Assembly (NCBI GenBank): GCA_910579515.1
Contig: CAJTUV010000008.1
Coordinates: 33,223 to 97,222, forward strand
DNA length: 64,000 nt
Reading direction: 5' to 3'
DNA from: an uncultured Hungatella sp.
GTDB lineage: Bacteria; Bacillota; Clostridia; Lachnospirales; Lachnospiraceae
Shown: positions 32,693 to 42,386 of the stretch, piece after piece
Numbering within the stretch: position 1 is the first letter of the stretch
Layout of the letters: every line of letters begins with the position of its first letter
Position numbers and translations under genes: made by a program
Notes under the pieces: generated by a model
Seen by the model: only the letters and a program-made list of their open reading frames with translations
Told to the model about the DNA's origin: nothing
Database searches by the model: none

Positions 32693-34502
32693 CTATAATT
32701 TGATCAGTTCCCGGTCCTGCAGGCTGGTTCATGCCATTGCTGCCATTTTCATTACTAATTCCGGTTCCGCCGGATGTCGGTCCAGAATTATTGTTTGCCC
32801 CCGGAATGGTGCCTGGGCTCGTTGTTCCAGGCCCCCATTCTGTTCCTTCTGTCATTCCTGGATCCCGATATCCCGGTCCATAAATAGATTGGGTAGGCCC
32901 TTGAGGATTATTCGGACCGCTACTGGGAGAAGAAGGCTGTGTGCCCCCCGGTCTCTGAGCACCTGGCCATGTTCCATGTGCGCCGGACTCTGAAGGATTC
33001 GTCGGATAATAATCTCCCGGCAATAACGGATCATCTTGCCAGTCATCTGGATCGTCCGGCTCCGGCCCATCTACCAGATTCCCAAACTCATCTGTCTCCC
33101 CTATACTTGGAGCTGCCACCGTGGATTGGCTTTCCGAAGATTCTACAGGATTCCCATCCTCATCTGTCTCTTCCTCGTCATCCTCCGCTTCAGTCGTTTC
33201 CTTAGCAGTAGTCTCTTCTTGAGCCTTTGTGGTCTCTTTTGGCAGATACCCTTCTGTAGAAACATGTCCTACGCTTTTTCCCTGGGTATACATCCCTGTG
33301 TCAGAAGAAATCTTACTGCTAATCTGCTTTACCGTGTCTGTGGGAACATATTGTTCATCGCCAAACAAAAATGTGTGAAGCTCGCTAACATTCGTTTCCA
33401 AAGTCTGAGGAATTACACAATCCCCCTTGGCTCCCATTAAGGCATTTCCTCTGGCAAAAGGAAAACCTGCAGTTTCGCCGATATGGTATTTTCTAATGTT
33501 AAAAGCTGCTTCAGTCAAATCCGCTAAATCCAGATTATGAGTCACCTGTGGCAGTATGGTAACTAATATATTATTTAATGTAGAAAGATCTGCATTTTTC
33601 GCCTTGGCAAAGGCCAGCTCGATGATTTTCCGCTGACGCTCTGTACGGGCAAAATCCGTGTCCATCAGACGCAGACGGCCATAGGCCACAGCCTGAACGC
33701 CGTCCAGGTGGTTCATACCTGCGCTCTTTAGCTGGTAGGAACCGATTCCCGTAGCATTTACTGTCTCTGTTATAAAGGAATTGATAAAACGAAATTCTGC
33801 CTTGCTGATCTCCAAATCTACGCCGCCCAGAATGTTGATCCCTTCTGCAACTGCTTTCCAGCTAAAGGTAATATAATCTGTAATATTTAAATCCAGATTT
33901 TTATTTAGAAATTTTAGGGCCTGCTCTGGACCGCCTCTGGCATAAGCCTCGTTAAACTTGCTGTAACGCCCCTCGTCATTAATATTTAAATAGGTGTCTC
34001 GAAACACTGACACCAGCTTAATCTCCCCAGTATCCTGATTCACACAGCAGATAATGTTTACATCTGACTGATTGCCGGCTCCAACACTTCCGTTACGACT
34101 GTCAACGCCAAAAACAGCTATGAGCCAATAGCCTTTCATCTTCTCAATATCTGCAACCTGCAAATCCTCATTCTTTACGTTATTCTTGTCCACATCGGGT
34201 CTTGGCATCAGACTGATGCGTCTTGCAAAATATGCATACCCAAAAATGCCTGCCAGCGCAAAACATTCTGCCACAATCATAGCGATGATCCGCCTTCTCA
34301 GTCTGGTCCTGCGCTGTTTTTCCATCCTCAGTTTTTCGATCTCATCCCTTCGCTTTTTGATAGCCATTGACCTGGCCATCGCAATCTCCTGCTGACTGCT
34401 TCGCTGAGTTCTTTGGCGATATCCCATTGCAGGCTCCTGGCCCGACGACATCCTCCCAGTGCCGCCATAGCCCTGCTCCTGTCTGCCACTCCTATAGTCC
34501 AT
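32676..34502 (-). CDS. LytR-CpsA-Psr (LCP) family glycan ligase with long disordered tail
   Basis: The 608-residue protein has a basic cytoplasmic N-terminus, one membrane helix (about 70-92) and an LCP catalytic domain (about 115-310, with AVFGVDSR, SDVNIICCVN, VSVFRDTYLNI and LRLMDTDFARTERQR, the Asp/Arg set that binds the lipid diphosphate). The C-terminal tail of about 200 residues is rich in Glu/Thr, then Gly/Pro/Ser/Asn. LCP enzymes move undecaprenyl-linked teichoic acids or capsules onto peptidoglycan. As last gene of operon 2 it likely attaches that operon's glycan. The tail could reach across the wall. Confidence 0.93.
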   Translation of the reverse strand: MDYRSGRQEQGYGGTGRMSSGQEPAMGYRQRTQRSSQQEIAMARSMAIKKRRDEIEKLRMEKQRRTRLRRRIIAMIVAECFALAGIFGYAYFARRISLMPRPDVDKNNVKNEDLQVADIEKMKGYWLIAVFGVDSRNGSVGAGNQSDVNIICCVNQDTGEIKLVSVFRDTYLNINDEGRYSKFNEAYARGGPEQALKFLNKNLDLNITDYITFSWKAVAEGINILGGVDLEISKAEFRFINSFITETVNATGIGSYQLKSAGMNHLDGVQAVAYGRLRLMDTDFARTERQRKIIELAFAKAKNADLSTLNNILVTILPQVTHNLDLADLTEAAFNIRKYHIGETAGFPFARGNALMGAKGDCVIPQTLETNVSELHTFLFGDEQYVPTDTVKQISSKISSDTGMYTQGKSVGHVSTEGYLPKETTKAQEETTAKETTEAEDDEEETDEDGNPVESSESQSTVAAPSIGETDEFGNLVDGPEPDDPDDWQDDPLLPGDYYPTNPSESGAHGTWPGAQRPGGTQPSSPSSGPNNPQGPTQSIYGPGYRDPGMTEGTEWGPGTTSPGTIPGANNNSGPTSGGTGISNENGSNGMNQPAGPGTDQIIGPGVS

Positions 34503-34524
34503 GTATCTACCTCTTTATTCTAAG

Positions 34525-35943
34525 CTAATAAGCGTTTTTATTCATAAAGCCCTTGAAAAATGTGAGGAATAAAATTTTGAAATCCCATCCCAAAGTCCAA
34601 TTTTCAATATAATATAAATCATGCTCGATTCTTTTTATAATAGAAGTATCTCCCCGATAGCCATTGACTTGGGCCCACCCAGTCATGCCTGGCCGAATCT
34701 GATGTTTTATCATGTATCTCGGGATTTCCTCTTTAAAACGTTCCACAAAAAACGGCCGTTCCGGTCTGGGCCCTACTAAACTCATATCACCTTTCAGCAC
34801 ATTAAAAAATTGCGGCATCTCATCAATACTGGTTTTACGGATAAAACGGCCGAAAGGAGTCACACGTGGATCGTGAGGGGTTGTCCACTTACTTTTCTCT
34901 GCAAAAGGCGCCTGTACTTCCATGGAACGAAATTTGTACATCTGAAAAGGACGATTGTGAAGACCAATTCGTTCCTGACAGAAAATCAAAGGCCCCGGTG
35001 AAGTCAGTTTTATCACTGCCATGGAAAAAAGCATCACAGGAGAAAACAGGATAATCCCTACCAAAGAGCCAAAAATGTCCACACTCCGCTTGATGAAACG
35101 ATTTAAAGGGTCATTTAAAGGCACATGGCGAATATTAATCACTGGTAACCCCTGTAAATCTTCTGTATAAGGCCTGGTAGGAATCACATTATTATAATCT
35201 GGGATAAACTTGGTGTGTACTCCCGACTTTTCACATGCCGCAACAAGACGCTCCAGTTTGGCATACTCGCCAATACTCAATGTAATCGCTATTTCATCTA
35301 ATGTATTCTGTGCCAGAATATTCACTAATTTATCTGTTGAACCAATGACTTTGATTCCCCGATATTCTCTTCCCTGGGCAGAACTGTCATCTAAAATACC
35401 TTTTATCTGGTATCCCCATCCGGAATTAGCCAGCACCCTGTCAATAAATCCTTCTGCAGCGCGGCTGTAGCCGATTAAAAGAATATGCTTTTGATTATAA
35501 CCTCTTGCCCGCATGGATCGGAGAACGAACCGTATTAAATTTCGTTCCAGGGTCTCCCCTACAATGTTGATAGAAAAGAAATAAAACACCATCATTGTAG
35601 AAAAATTATTAAAAAACGGGTTCTTTTTTAAAATAAAAAAGACCAAAGTGATAATCAAAAGTCCAATCGTATTGGCCTTGCAGATATTGGCAAATTCATA
35701 CCGCCTTTGCTGAACCCGTTTGGGGGTATACAGATGAAAAAAAGTATACAGAACCAAATACATAGGTACGATCCACACCAGCATGGCAAAATAAAACCTG
35801 GGCGACAGCGTGTGAGTGCCGGGCCTAAATAGCCGGTTCCTCAAAACCAGCATAAGCCATGCTAAAAAATACGATACCGAAACGATCACAGCATCTAAAA
35901 CCACATGTAAGCGGTTGAATTTTTGCTGATTGTCTTTTATCAT
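34525..35943 (-). CDS. undecaprenyl-phosphate glycosylphosphotransferase (WcaJ/CpsE-like), second initiating enzyme
   Basis: The 472-residue protein has four to five N-terminal membrane helices, a Rossmann-like CoA-binding-type region (near IKGILDDSSAQGREYRG) and the C-terminal sugar transferase domain with KRSVDIFGSLVG, CQERIGLHNRPFQMYKFRSM and LVGPRPERPFFVERF. The ATG at 35943 with AAGGTG 6 bp upstream is favoured over a GTG 9 bases earlier. It would start the operon 2 glycan with a sugar phosphate, often glucose or galactose for this subgroup. It is followed by the LCP gene. Confidence 0.92.
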   Translation of the reverse strand: MIKDNQQKFNRLHVVLDAVIVSVSYFLAWLMLVLRNRLFRPGTHTLSPRFYFAMLVWIVPMYLVLYTFFHLYTPKRVQQRRYEFANICKANTIGLLIITLVFFILKKNPFFNNFSTMMVFYFFSINIVGETLERNLIRFVLRSMRARGYNQKHILLIGYSRAAEGFIDRVLANSGWGYQIKGILDDSSAQGREYRGIKVIGSTDKLVNILAQNTLDEIAITLSIGEYAKLERLVAACEKSGVHTKFIPDYNNVIPTRPYTEDLQGLPVINIRHVPLNDPLNRFIKRSVDIFGSLVGIILFSPVMLFSMAVIKLTSPGPLIFCQERIGLHNRPFQMYKFRSMEVQAPFAEKSKWTTPHDPRVTPFGRFIRKTSIDEMPQFFNVLKGDMSLVGPRPERPFFVERFKEEIPRYMIKHQIRPGMTGWAQVNGYRGDTSIIKRIEHDLYYIENWTLGWDFKILFLTFFKGFMNKNAY

Positions 35944-36011
35944 AACTTTCACCTTAGAATTAATGTGACTCTATATCTCATACATTATACATGAAAAGCA
36001 TGATTGTGGGA

Positions 36012-37013
36012 TTAAAATTCTCTTAATTTATTGGAAACTTTTCCTAAATGCCTGCTAAAAAACTCATATACATAAACAACTGTACCGATCAGCAGTTCCC
36101 ACTCAATCGCCAGATAATCTCCCAAGTGCTCCGCCTTAAATTCCACCCGCCTGCACTTTTTTCTGGTGGCAATTCCTTCCTTCACTCCCTCTACATATTC
36201 TTTCCCAAACCCAATCTTTTTAAAAAACCCATATTTCAACCCGATTCCTATAACCATAGGCAGGCTGTTGATCAAAAGCTGACCCACAGGCATGTTTTTA
36301 TAATTCAAATACACCTGATTTCTAGCCGCCAGTTTCACTTTAAATTCATTATATTTCGATCCGCTGGTAGCGCTTCCCACATGATAGAGCACTGCACTTG
36401 GACAATACCGGTTATGGTATCCGTAAATCTTGGCCCTGTAGCACACGTCCATATCCTCTAAATAGGCAAAGTGAAGCTCGTCAAAGTATCCGATCTGTTC
36501 AAAAACTCTCCTGCGGTAAATGGCCCCTGCTGCACAGGCTGAAAACACCTCCACAGGCCGATTATATTTTTTTGAACTTCTCCCCACTCCTCTCTGATAA
36601 GCCCAGCCCAGGACGCTGTACATATCCCCGGCATCATCCATCAGCTCCTTGTGATACATCTGAATCATCTTGCCGCTGACGGCAAAAATCTTCTCAGACC
36701 TTCGGATTTCCTTTAAAAGCTCTGCCACAAATCCAGGCTCTGCTTCTGTGTCATTGTTTAAAAGCAGCACAAACTTTGTCTTTGCCGCCTTGATTCCCAC
36801 ATTGACAGCCCCTGTAAATCCTGTGTTTGTCTCAAGGAAAATGGAAGGAATCTGCTGTTCCTTCAGCCAGGACACGCTGCCGTCCGTTGATCCGTTGTCC
36901 ACTACCAGAACCGAAAAGCTCTGGCAGGTCTGTCTATTCAGGGATTCCATGCAAGTCCCTAAAAATTTCAGCCCGTTGTAATTTGGAATAATCACCGTCA
37001 CTTCTGCTGCCAT
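36012..37013 (-). CDS. family 2 glycosyltransferase (rhamnosyltransferase-like)
   Basis: The 333-residue protein has a GT2 domain with VTVIIPNYNGLKFLGTCMES at the start, NNDTEAEPGF near residue 90, and a downstream region with EDMDVCYRAKIYGYHNRYCP typical of WbbL/rhamnosyltransferase-like enzymes. A hydrophobic patch near the C-terminus may touch membrane. GGAGG precedes the ATG. It is placed between two other glycosyltransferase genes and the initiating enzyme; donor and linkage are unknown. Confidence 0.88.
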   Translation of the reverse strand: MAAEVTVIIPNYNGLKFLGTCMESLNRQTCQSFSVLVVDNGSTDGSVSWLKEQQIPSIFLETNTGFTGAVNVGIKAAKTKFVLLLNNDTEAEPGFVAELLKEIRRSEKIFAVSGKMIQMYHKELMDDAGDMYSVLGWAYQRGVGRSSKKYNRPVEVFSACAAGAIYRRRVFEQIGYFDELHFAYLEDMDVCYRAKIYGYHNRYCPSAVLYHVGSATSGSKYNEFKVKLAARNQVYLNYKNMPVGQLLINSLPMVIGIGLKYGFFKKIGFGKEYVEGVKEGIATRKKCRRVEFKAEHLGDYLAIEWELLIGTVVYVYEFFSRHLGKVSNKLREF

Positions 37014-37016
37014 AAC

Positions 37017-39230
37017 CTACAATTCCTCCATTATCTTCCCAATAGCCGGATCCAACCGATACGGCTCGCCGACTGCCTCTTTCTTTAAATCCCTCAAAGC
37101 GAAGTTCGACTTGCGCAGGGTCAGGTTCGGGTTGTAGTAAGGGTCTCCCTTTTCTAAAATCTCCGGCCACTTTTTGGCAAACCTGGCTACTTCCCGATTA
37201 AACCGCTCCACCTTTTGGGGCGTATCCTCCAGTCCTCTGGACTTAGATTCATAGTGGTAAAGCAGAGCATAAGGAGCAAATACCACCAATTTCCCTAATG
37301 CCCTCACCTTCATGCAATAATCAATATCATTAAAAGCAACTGCAAACTCTTCGCTGAAACCTCCCACCTGACAAAACACCTGCTTTTTGCTCATCATGCA
37401 GGCTGCAGTCACAGCACTGTAATCCTGAGCGCACATTGCTCTATGGAAATAGCTGTTCTCCGCCTTGTGAAGTCCAATAAAGGTATGGCCTGCCACACCA
37501 CCGAACCCAACTACTACTCCGGCGTGCTGGATGGTATCGTCCTGGTACAAAAGCTTTGCTCCCACAATACCTACGTCCTCTCTCTGACAGAATCCAAGCA
37601 TCTCTTCCACAAAGTTTTCTGCAATCAGCTCTGTGTCATTGTTCAAAAACAGCAGGTACTCTCCCTTTGCATAGGAGACTCCGAAATTATTGATAGCCGC
37701 ATAATTAAACTCCCTGGTCCATGTCACCACCCGCACCTGGGGAAATTCCTTTTGAAGCTTCTTATAATAAGAAAACGTCTCCGCCTCTGTACTGTTGTTT
37801 TCTACCACTACAAACTCCAGGTTCTCATACGTTCCTTTTGTAATCATGGTTCGGATACATAAATCCAGATCCTTATGATGATCTTTGTTCGGAATGATCA
37901 CAGACACCAGAGGCTGGCCTTGTATTTGAAAAACCGTGTGGTAAATGCCATAGTCCACTCCTTTTTCCACTCTCTCAGCCGAAATTCCCATCCGCTTGTA
38001 ATGTTCCATAATAGCTCTGGAACCAGCTTCAAACGCATACAGTTTGCTCTGAGGATTGCTGGCTGTGGAATCCTGATGACATCTCCAATGGTACAGCACC
38101 TTGGGAATATGGCAGATTTCCTCTGCCTCTTCTGTGCAGCGGAAAATAAAATCATAATCCTGTGCTCCGTCAAATTCCTTCCGAAGGCCGCCAATGCGCT
38201 CAACCAGTTCTCGTTTCACAACAAACTGGTGACAGATATAGTTGACGCTTGTCAGTAAGTCAGGATTAAAGTCCGGCTTAAAGTGGGGGTCAAACAACGC
38301 GCCTCCGTCCATATCCAGCTTATCCTCATCTGAATAGAGAACCTCGCACTGAGGATGAGCGTTGATTTTTTTTGCGCATTCATACAGAGCATCGGGCGTC
38401 ATCACATCATCATGGTCTGCCAGAACGATAAAATCCCCTGCGGCCATGCGAATAGCCTCATTGGTGTTCTCCGAAATCCCCCTGTTATAACCCAAAATCT
38501 GATATTTGATTCTGGAATCCTTGTCCAAATACGGTTTTACGATTCGAGAGACGTCTTCTCCGGCCGGGCTTCCGTCTGCTAGACACAATTCCCAGTTTCC
38601 ATACGTCTGATCCACAATCGAATCCAGCATCTCTTTTAAATAGCGCGCCGGCGTCTTATAGAGAGGAATAACAATCGAAAACACAGGCTCTGCAGAAAAC
38701 TTCTCTTTTCTTTGCCGTTCTAACTCCTCCCTCACAGGTTTTGTCAGAGAATACCATTCTCCATAATCATAATCATTGTCCAGCCCCTGCAATTTGTGAG
38801 TAGATTTCACCAACAAAGCCCTCAGTCCGTTTTCCTTCCAGAAATCGAAAGCCACCCGAACCGTCTCCATGTTCATCAAATCTTTGATTTTCTGCATCCG
38901 CTTATGGGCTACACTGGACCGCCTGGTAATCAGCGCTTCATTATACTTGATTCTGGCGTGCTGCCCGTCGCACTGGATCACCAGATAATAATCCTTTCCT
39001 CTTTCATAAGGAAACTGGATGTCAAAACCAAAGTCCTTATCATACGTCTTTTTGTAGTAAATCTGGCTCACATCGTCTCTTCTGGTAGAGACATACTGAA
39101 ATCGCACAGGTTTCTTATTTCCGTCCAGCACCCGAAACTTCGGCCTGGACTCTGGACTTTTGCCGATAACCCAGCCGTTCAACTGAATGGAATTTTCCCT
39201 GATTCGGACCACATCTACATTATGCTTCAT
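37017..39230 (-). CDS. large two-domain family 2 glycosyltransferase
   Basis: The 737-residue protein has an N-terminal non-catalytic domain (about 1-170), one GT2 domain (about 190-410, FSIVIPLYKTPARYLKEMLD, LADHDDVMTPD, DEDKLDMDG) and a second GT2 domain (about 445-690, LVSVIIPNKDHHKDLDLCIR, NNDTELIAENFVEEML, FNDIDYCMK). Two complete GT2 modules in one chain usually make alternating linkages, as in rhamnan or other repeating-unit synthesis. It overlaps the upstream gene by 11 bp. Confidence 0.9.
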   Translation of the reverse strand: MKHNVDVVRIRENSIQLNGWVIGKSPESRPKFRVLDGNKKPVRFQYVSTRRDDVSQIYYKKTYDKDFGFDIQFPYERGKDYYLVIQCDGQHARIKYNEALITRRSSVAHKRMQKIKDLMNMETVRVAFDFWKENGLRALLVKSTHKLQGLDNDYDYGEWYSLTKPVREELERQRKEKFSAEPVFSIVIPLYKTPARYLKEMLDSIVDQTYGNWELCLADGSPAGEDVSRIVKPYLDKDSRIKYQILGYNRGISENTNEAIRMAAGDFIVLADHDDVMTPDALYECAKKINAHPQCEVLYSDEDKLDMDGGALFDPHFKPDFNPDLLTSVNYICHQFVVKRELVERIGGLRKEFDGAQDYDFIFRCTEEAEEICHIPKVLYHWRCHQDSTASNPQSKLYAFEAGSRAIMEHYKRMGISAERVEKGVDYGIYHTVFQIQGQPLVSVIIPNKDHHKDLDLCIRTMITKGTYENLEFVVVENNSTEAETFSYYKKLQKEFPQVRVVTWTREFNYAAINNFGVSYAKGEYLLFLNNDTELIAENFVEEMLGFCQREDVGIVGAKLLYQDDTIQHAGVVVGFGGVAGHTFIGLHKAENSYFHRAMCAQDYSAVTAACMMSKKQVFCQVGGFSEEFAVAFNDIDYCMKVRALGKLVVFAPYALLYHYESKSRGLEDTPQKVERFNREVARFAKKWPEILEKGDPYYNPNLTLRKSNFALRDLKKEAVGEPYRLDPAIGKIMEEL

Positions 39231-40173
39231 CCTGTACCTCTTTAAAATTAATACGCTCTTCCTCCACCACCAGAGGCCGTTTCATCACTCTGGAATTGAT
39301 GGACAAAATATATTCCCCTACCACGCCGATAAAGAAAATTTGGGCAGATCCCAAAAAACACATTCCGATAAGCAACGGGGCCATGCCCGCTACAAAACGG
39401 TCCCAGTACATCAATTTCATCACCAGGTAGATAAAAGCTACCAAAATACTGACCGCACAGCAGATGCTTCCAAAAATTGTGGCAAGGCGCAGCCCTACCT
39501 TTGTATAAGAAGTAAAGCTTAACATTGCGGCGTCGTAAAGCTTGTAGAAATTGTTGCTGGTCTTTCCTGCCCGCCTAAGCTGCTGCTCATAGGGAATCTC
39601 CTTCCTGCGAAAGCCCAGTTCCGCCACGATTCCTCTTAAAAATGGCGTAGGATCGTCCAGTTCTCGCATGACCTGAATAAACCGTTTGTCATAAAGGCCA
39701 AAACCAGTAAACTGTTCAATCTGCTCCACATTGGAAAGCTTTTTAATCATCTTGTAATAGCAGCCCCTGAGCCAATACATCAGCTTATTTTCCTGGCTGG
39801 ACTTTTTGATTCCAATGACAATTTTATAGCCGCCTTCCCACTCCTTCACAAACTTGGGGACCATATCCAGAGGGTCCTGAAAATCCGCCGCCATGAGAAT
39901 GGTACAGTCTCCAGTGGATTGCAGCATAGCATAGTACGGGGAATTAAACTGCCCAAAATTTTTAGCATTAAAAATCCCCTTAATTCTCTGGTCATCCACA
40001 CAGAGCTTTCGAATCAAATCTCTGGTGTTGTCATTCGAATCATTATCAATAAAAATAATCTCATATTCATAATTTTGCAAGTCCTTTTTAAACAGATTTC
40101 GCAATCCGTCTGCCAGAGCTTCCACATTTTCCTCTTCATTGTAGCAAGGCACTACAACACTAATCGTTTTCAT
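39220..40173 (-). CDS. membrane GT2 glycosyltransferase (GtrB/DPM1-like)
   Basis: The 317-residue protein has an N-terminal GT2 domain (MKTISVVVPCYNEEENVEAL; AADFQDPLDM near 95) and two C-terminal membrane helices (about 228-290), the polyprenyl-phosphate monosaccharide synthase layout. It overlaps the upstream fusion gene by 4 bp (ATGA). Unlike operon 1, no YfhO or GT-C partner lies beside it here. Confidence 0.9.
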   Translation of the reverse strand: MKTISVVVPCYNEEENVEALADGLRNLFKKDLQNYEYEIIFIDNDSNDNTRDLIRKLCVDDQRIKGIFNAKNFGQFNSPYYAMLQSTGDCTILMAADFQDPLDMVPKFVKEWEGGYKIVIGIKKSSQENKLMYWLRGCYYKMIKKLSNVEQIEQFTGFGLYDKRFIQVMRELDDPTPFLRGIVAELGFRRKEIPYEQQLRRAGKTSNNFYKLYDAAMLSFTSYTKVGLRLATIFGSICCAVSILVAFIYLVMKLMYWDRFVAGMAPLLIGMCFLGSAQIFFIGVVGEYILSINSRVMKRPLVVEEERINFKEVQDEA

Positions 40174-42371
40174 GACAGCTCCTCCACTTTCTCGCTGCGT
40201 AGCGCCATAATTCTTACCTTCTGTCCAAATCGGCTTCGAATCACTCCTGCAATTTCTTCTGTATACTCTGGCGCCACAATCAGAATCACCTCCACCGGAT
40301 GGGAAAGATAATAATCCGGCGACACAATCGGCAGATGAGAAGCAGGCGCATACCGCCCCTGTTTAAACGGTGCAGAATCCATCATATACTTTGCATAATT
40401 TCTCAGGCAGGTAGTGGCAACCAGAGTAAATGCCTGATGACTGGCTCCCCAAACTGCCAGAGTTTGTCCTTCTTTTTCCAGACTGGCAACAATCTCCTCT
40501 ATCTGGCCGCCTAGCTCTTTAAAATTGGCTTTCAGATTAGAAAGCTCTTCCTTCTTTACTTCCCTCTCAGGAACCTTGTTTCCTGCTTTGGAAGGCAGCT
40601 TTCTCACAATCATAGCCAGCATATCTTTTTTCGAAGTTTCTTCCAAGACCTCAAAGCCATGATGCTCCATCAAATAACGTAAGGTATCAAGCGTATAGTA
40701 AGCCACATGGTCCCGAATCAGTTCATAATACCCGTCATGCTTTAAGCTGTACTCCAGGCTGGGCACTGTCACAAGCCCTACTGCGCCTTCTGTCAAATTG
40801 TTCCAGATACAGTCCAGCATAACCCCCGGCTTTGGCTGATGTTCCAGGAAATTAAAGGACAAAAAAGCATCATAAGGTCCCTCTTCTCCCAGAATCGTGT
40901 TCTCCATCTCTGGAAATCCCTGAATCAACTGGATTCCCTCCACACAGGCTTCCTCCACCAGCTCCTTCTTATGCTCCATACCAAAGGCTTTTACCGGAAA
41001 CTCCTTCAACACTTTTAAAAACTCTCCTCTGCCAGAGCCTATCTCCAAAAACTTCTTTCCTTCCAAATGGTAGGCGTCAATCAAATGCTGATACTGACTT
41101 CTTCTCAGCTGAGCCATGGTGGTGGAATACCCTACGGAACGAATCACATCCCAATAGTAATCCACAGGCTCATTGTCAAGCTGGACCAGCCCGCAGTGAC
41201 GGCACTGGTAAAGTTTTAACGTTACCTGTTCATCCTCTTCCAATTCCTCTTTTGTTGGAATATTCTGAGCTGAAGAGGGCATTCCCTCCAGTGTCAAAAG
41301 GAGCGTGTCCTCTTTCAAAGGCTGTCCGCATAGAAGACATGTCGGAACGCCTGATTCGTTTTCCCCTGCCTGCTGTATTGCTTCCGCTTTTAGTGTCCTT
41401 TTGATTCCCTCTTTAAAGGAAATCTCTGGTTTCCATCCTGTTCTTACCTTTATCTTCTCAATATCCGGAATCAGATTAGCCACTCCCTCTGCGTTAGGCG
41501 GGGCTTCTCCGTAGACACACTCTCCCCTGCTGCCGCAAATCTCATACATTTTTTCTACATAATTTTTAAGCGGCCTGGTCTCATCCTGGTCTGCAGCCAG
41601 ATTATACACCCCGTTTTCCCCAGACGCTCCCGTATACCCCACTGAATCTTGACATGAACCCAATGCAGCCATGCCTGCGATCAAATCTTCAATATAGAGG
41701 AAATTCCACTGCTGGGTACATGCCCCCATTTTCATAGTACCGCCTTCCATAAAGGTGTGAAGGCAGCTTTCCACCAGAGAATAGGGATGATCCCCTGGTC
41801 CATAGATGCTGAAAATCCTGGTGTGAACATATTCAAATTTAAGGTTGGGATTCTCAGCCTTCCACTCATCAATTTTCGCTGTGGCCTGCTGATAAAAAGC
41901 CACCTTGGCCTTTCCATATTCCGATACTGGGCGGCACTCCCTGTCCTCTCTCATAACGGTCTGGCAGATGCCATACTCTGCCTGGGAACCACTGAACAGA
42001 AATCTGTGACATCCCAACTGTCTGGCCCCTTCCAGAGCTTTTAATCCGTCAACTGCGTTTTTTTGCTGCACCTGCCCATTTTTCCGGTTATCGCTGCCAG
42101 CTCCCTCCCATCCAAAATGATAGAACACCTGACACTCTTCAAAGATATACTGTCCAATCTGGTCCAGTCTGTCTAGTTCCAGCTCAACAATATCAACTCG
42201 GCCCGCATCTTCTCCTGCCAGTTCTTTCGCCTTTTCTATGGCAAGATCCAAAACTTTCCTATTTAATGAACCTGGACGAATCACTGCATAGACGTGGCAT
42301 TTCTCCTTTGACAGCCATTTTACCATAGAAGCGCCTAAAAAACTGGTAGCACCTGTAACAACTGCATTCAT
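40170..42371 (-). CDS. fusion: NAD-dependent sugar epimerase/dehydratase + C-methyltransferase
   Basis: The 733-residue protein has two enzymes in one chain. Residues about 1-320 are an extended SDR, with VVTGATSFLGASMVKWL as NAD loop, a YGKAKVAFY Tyr/Lys pair and NLIPDIEKIKVRTGWKPEISF at the end. Residues about 345-733 form a sugar C-methyltransferase: zinc site CLLCGQPL ... CRHCGLVQ, SAM-binding FLEIGSGRGEFL, then a C-terminal C-methyltransferase domain with AVWGASHQAFTL. C-methyltransferases of this type (TylC3/NovU-like) methylate keto-deoxysugars. The fusion suggests the keto intermediate passes between domains. It overlaps the next gene and sits 15 bp after the ThDP enzyme. Confidence 0.88.
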   Translation of the reverse strand: MNAVVTGATSFLGASMVKWLSKEKCHVYAVIRPGSLNRKVLDLAIEKAKELAGEDAGRVDIVELELDRLDQIGQYIFEECQVFYHFGWEGAGSDNRKNGQVQQKNAVDGLKALEGARQLGCHRFLFSGSQAEYGICQTVMREDRECRPVSEYGKAKVAFYQQATAKIDEWKAENPNLKFEYVHTRIFSIYGPGDHPYSLVESCLHTFMEGGTMKMGACTQQWNFLYIEDLIAGMAALGSCQDSVGYTGASGENGVYNLAADQDETRPLKNYVEKMYEICGSRGECVYGEAPPNAEGVANLIPDIEKIKVRTGWKPEISFKEGIKRTLKAEAIQQAGENESGVPTCLLCGQPLKEDTLLLTLEGMPSSAQNIPTKEELEEDEQVTLKLYQCRHCGLVQLDNEPVDYYWDVIRSVGYSTTMAQLRRSQYQHLIDAYHLEGKKFLEIGSGRGEFLKVLKEFPVKAFGMEHKKELVEEACVEGIQLIQGFPEMENTILGEEGPYDAFLSFNFLEHQPKPGVMLDCIWNNLTEGAVGLVTVPSLEYSLKHDGYYELIRDHVAYYTLDTLRYLMEHHGFEVLEETSKKDMLAMIVRKLPSKAGNKVPEREVKKEELSNLKANFKELGGQIEEIVASLEKEGQTLAVWGASHQAFTLVATTCLRNYAKYMMDSAPFKQGRYAPASHLPIVSPDYYLSHPVEVILIVAPEYTEEIAGVIRSRFGQKVRIMALRSEKVEELS

Positions 42372-42386
42372 TCCTGATTTCTCCTT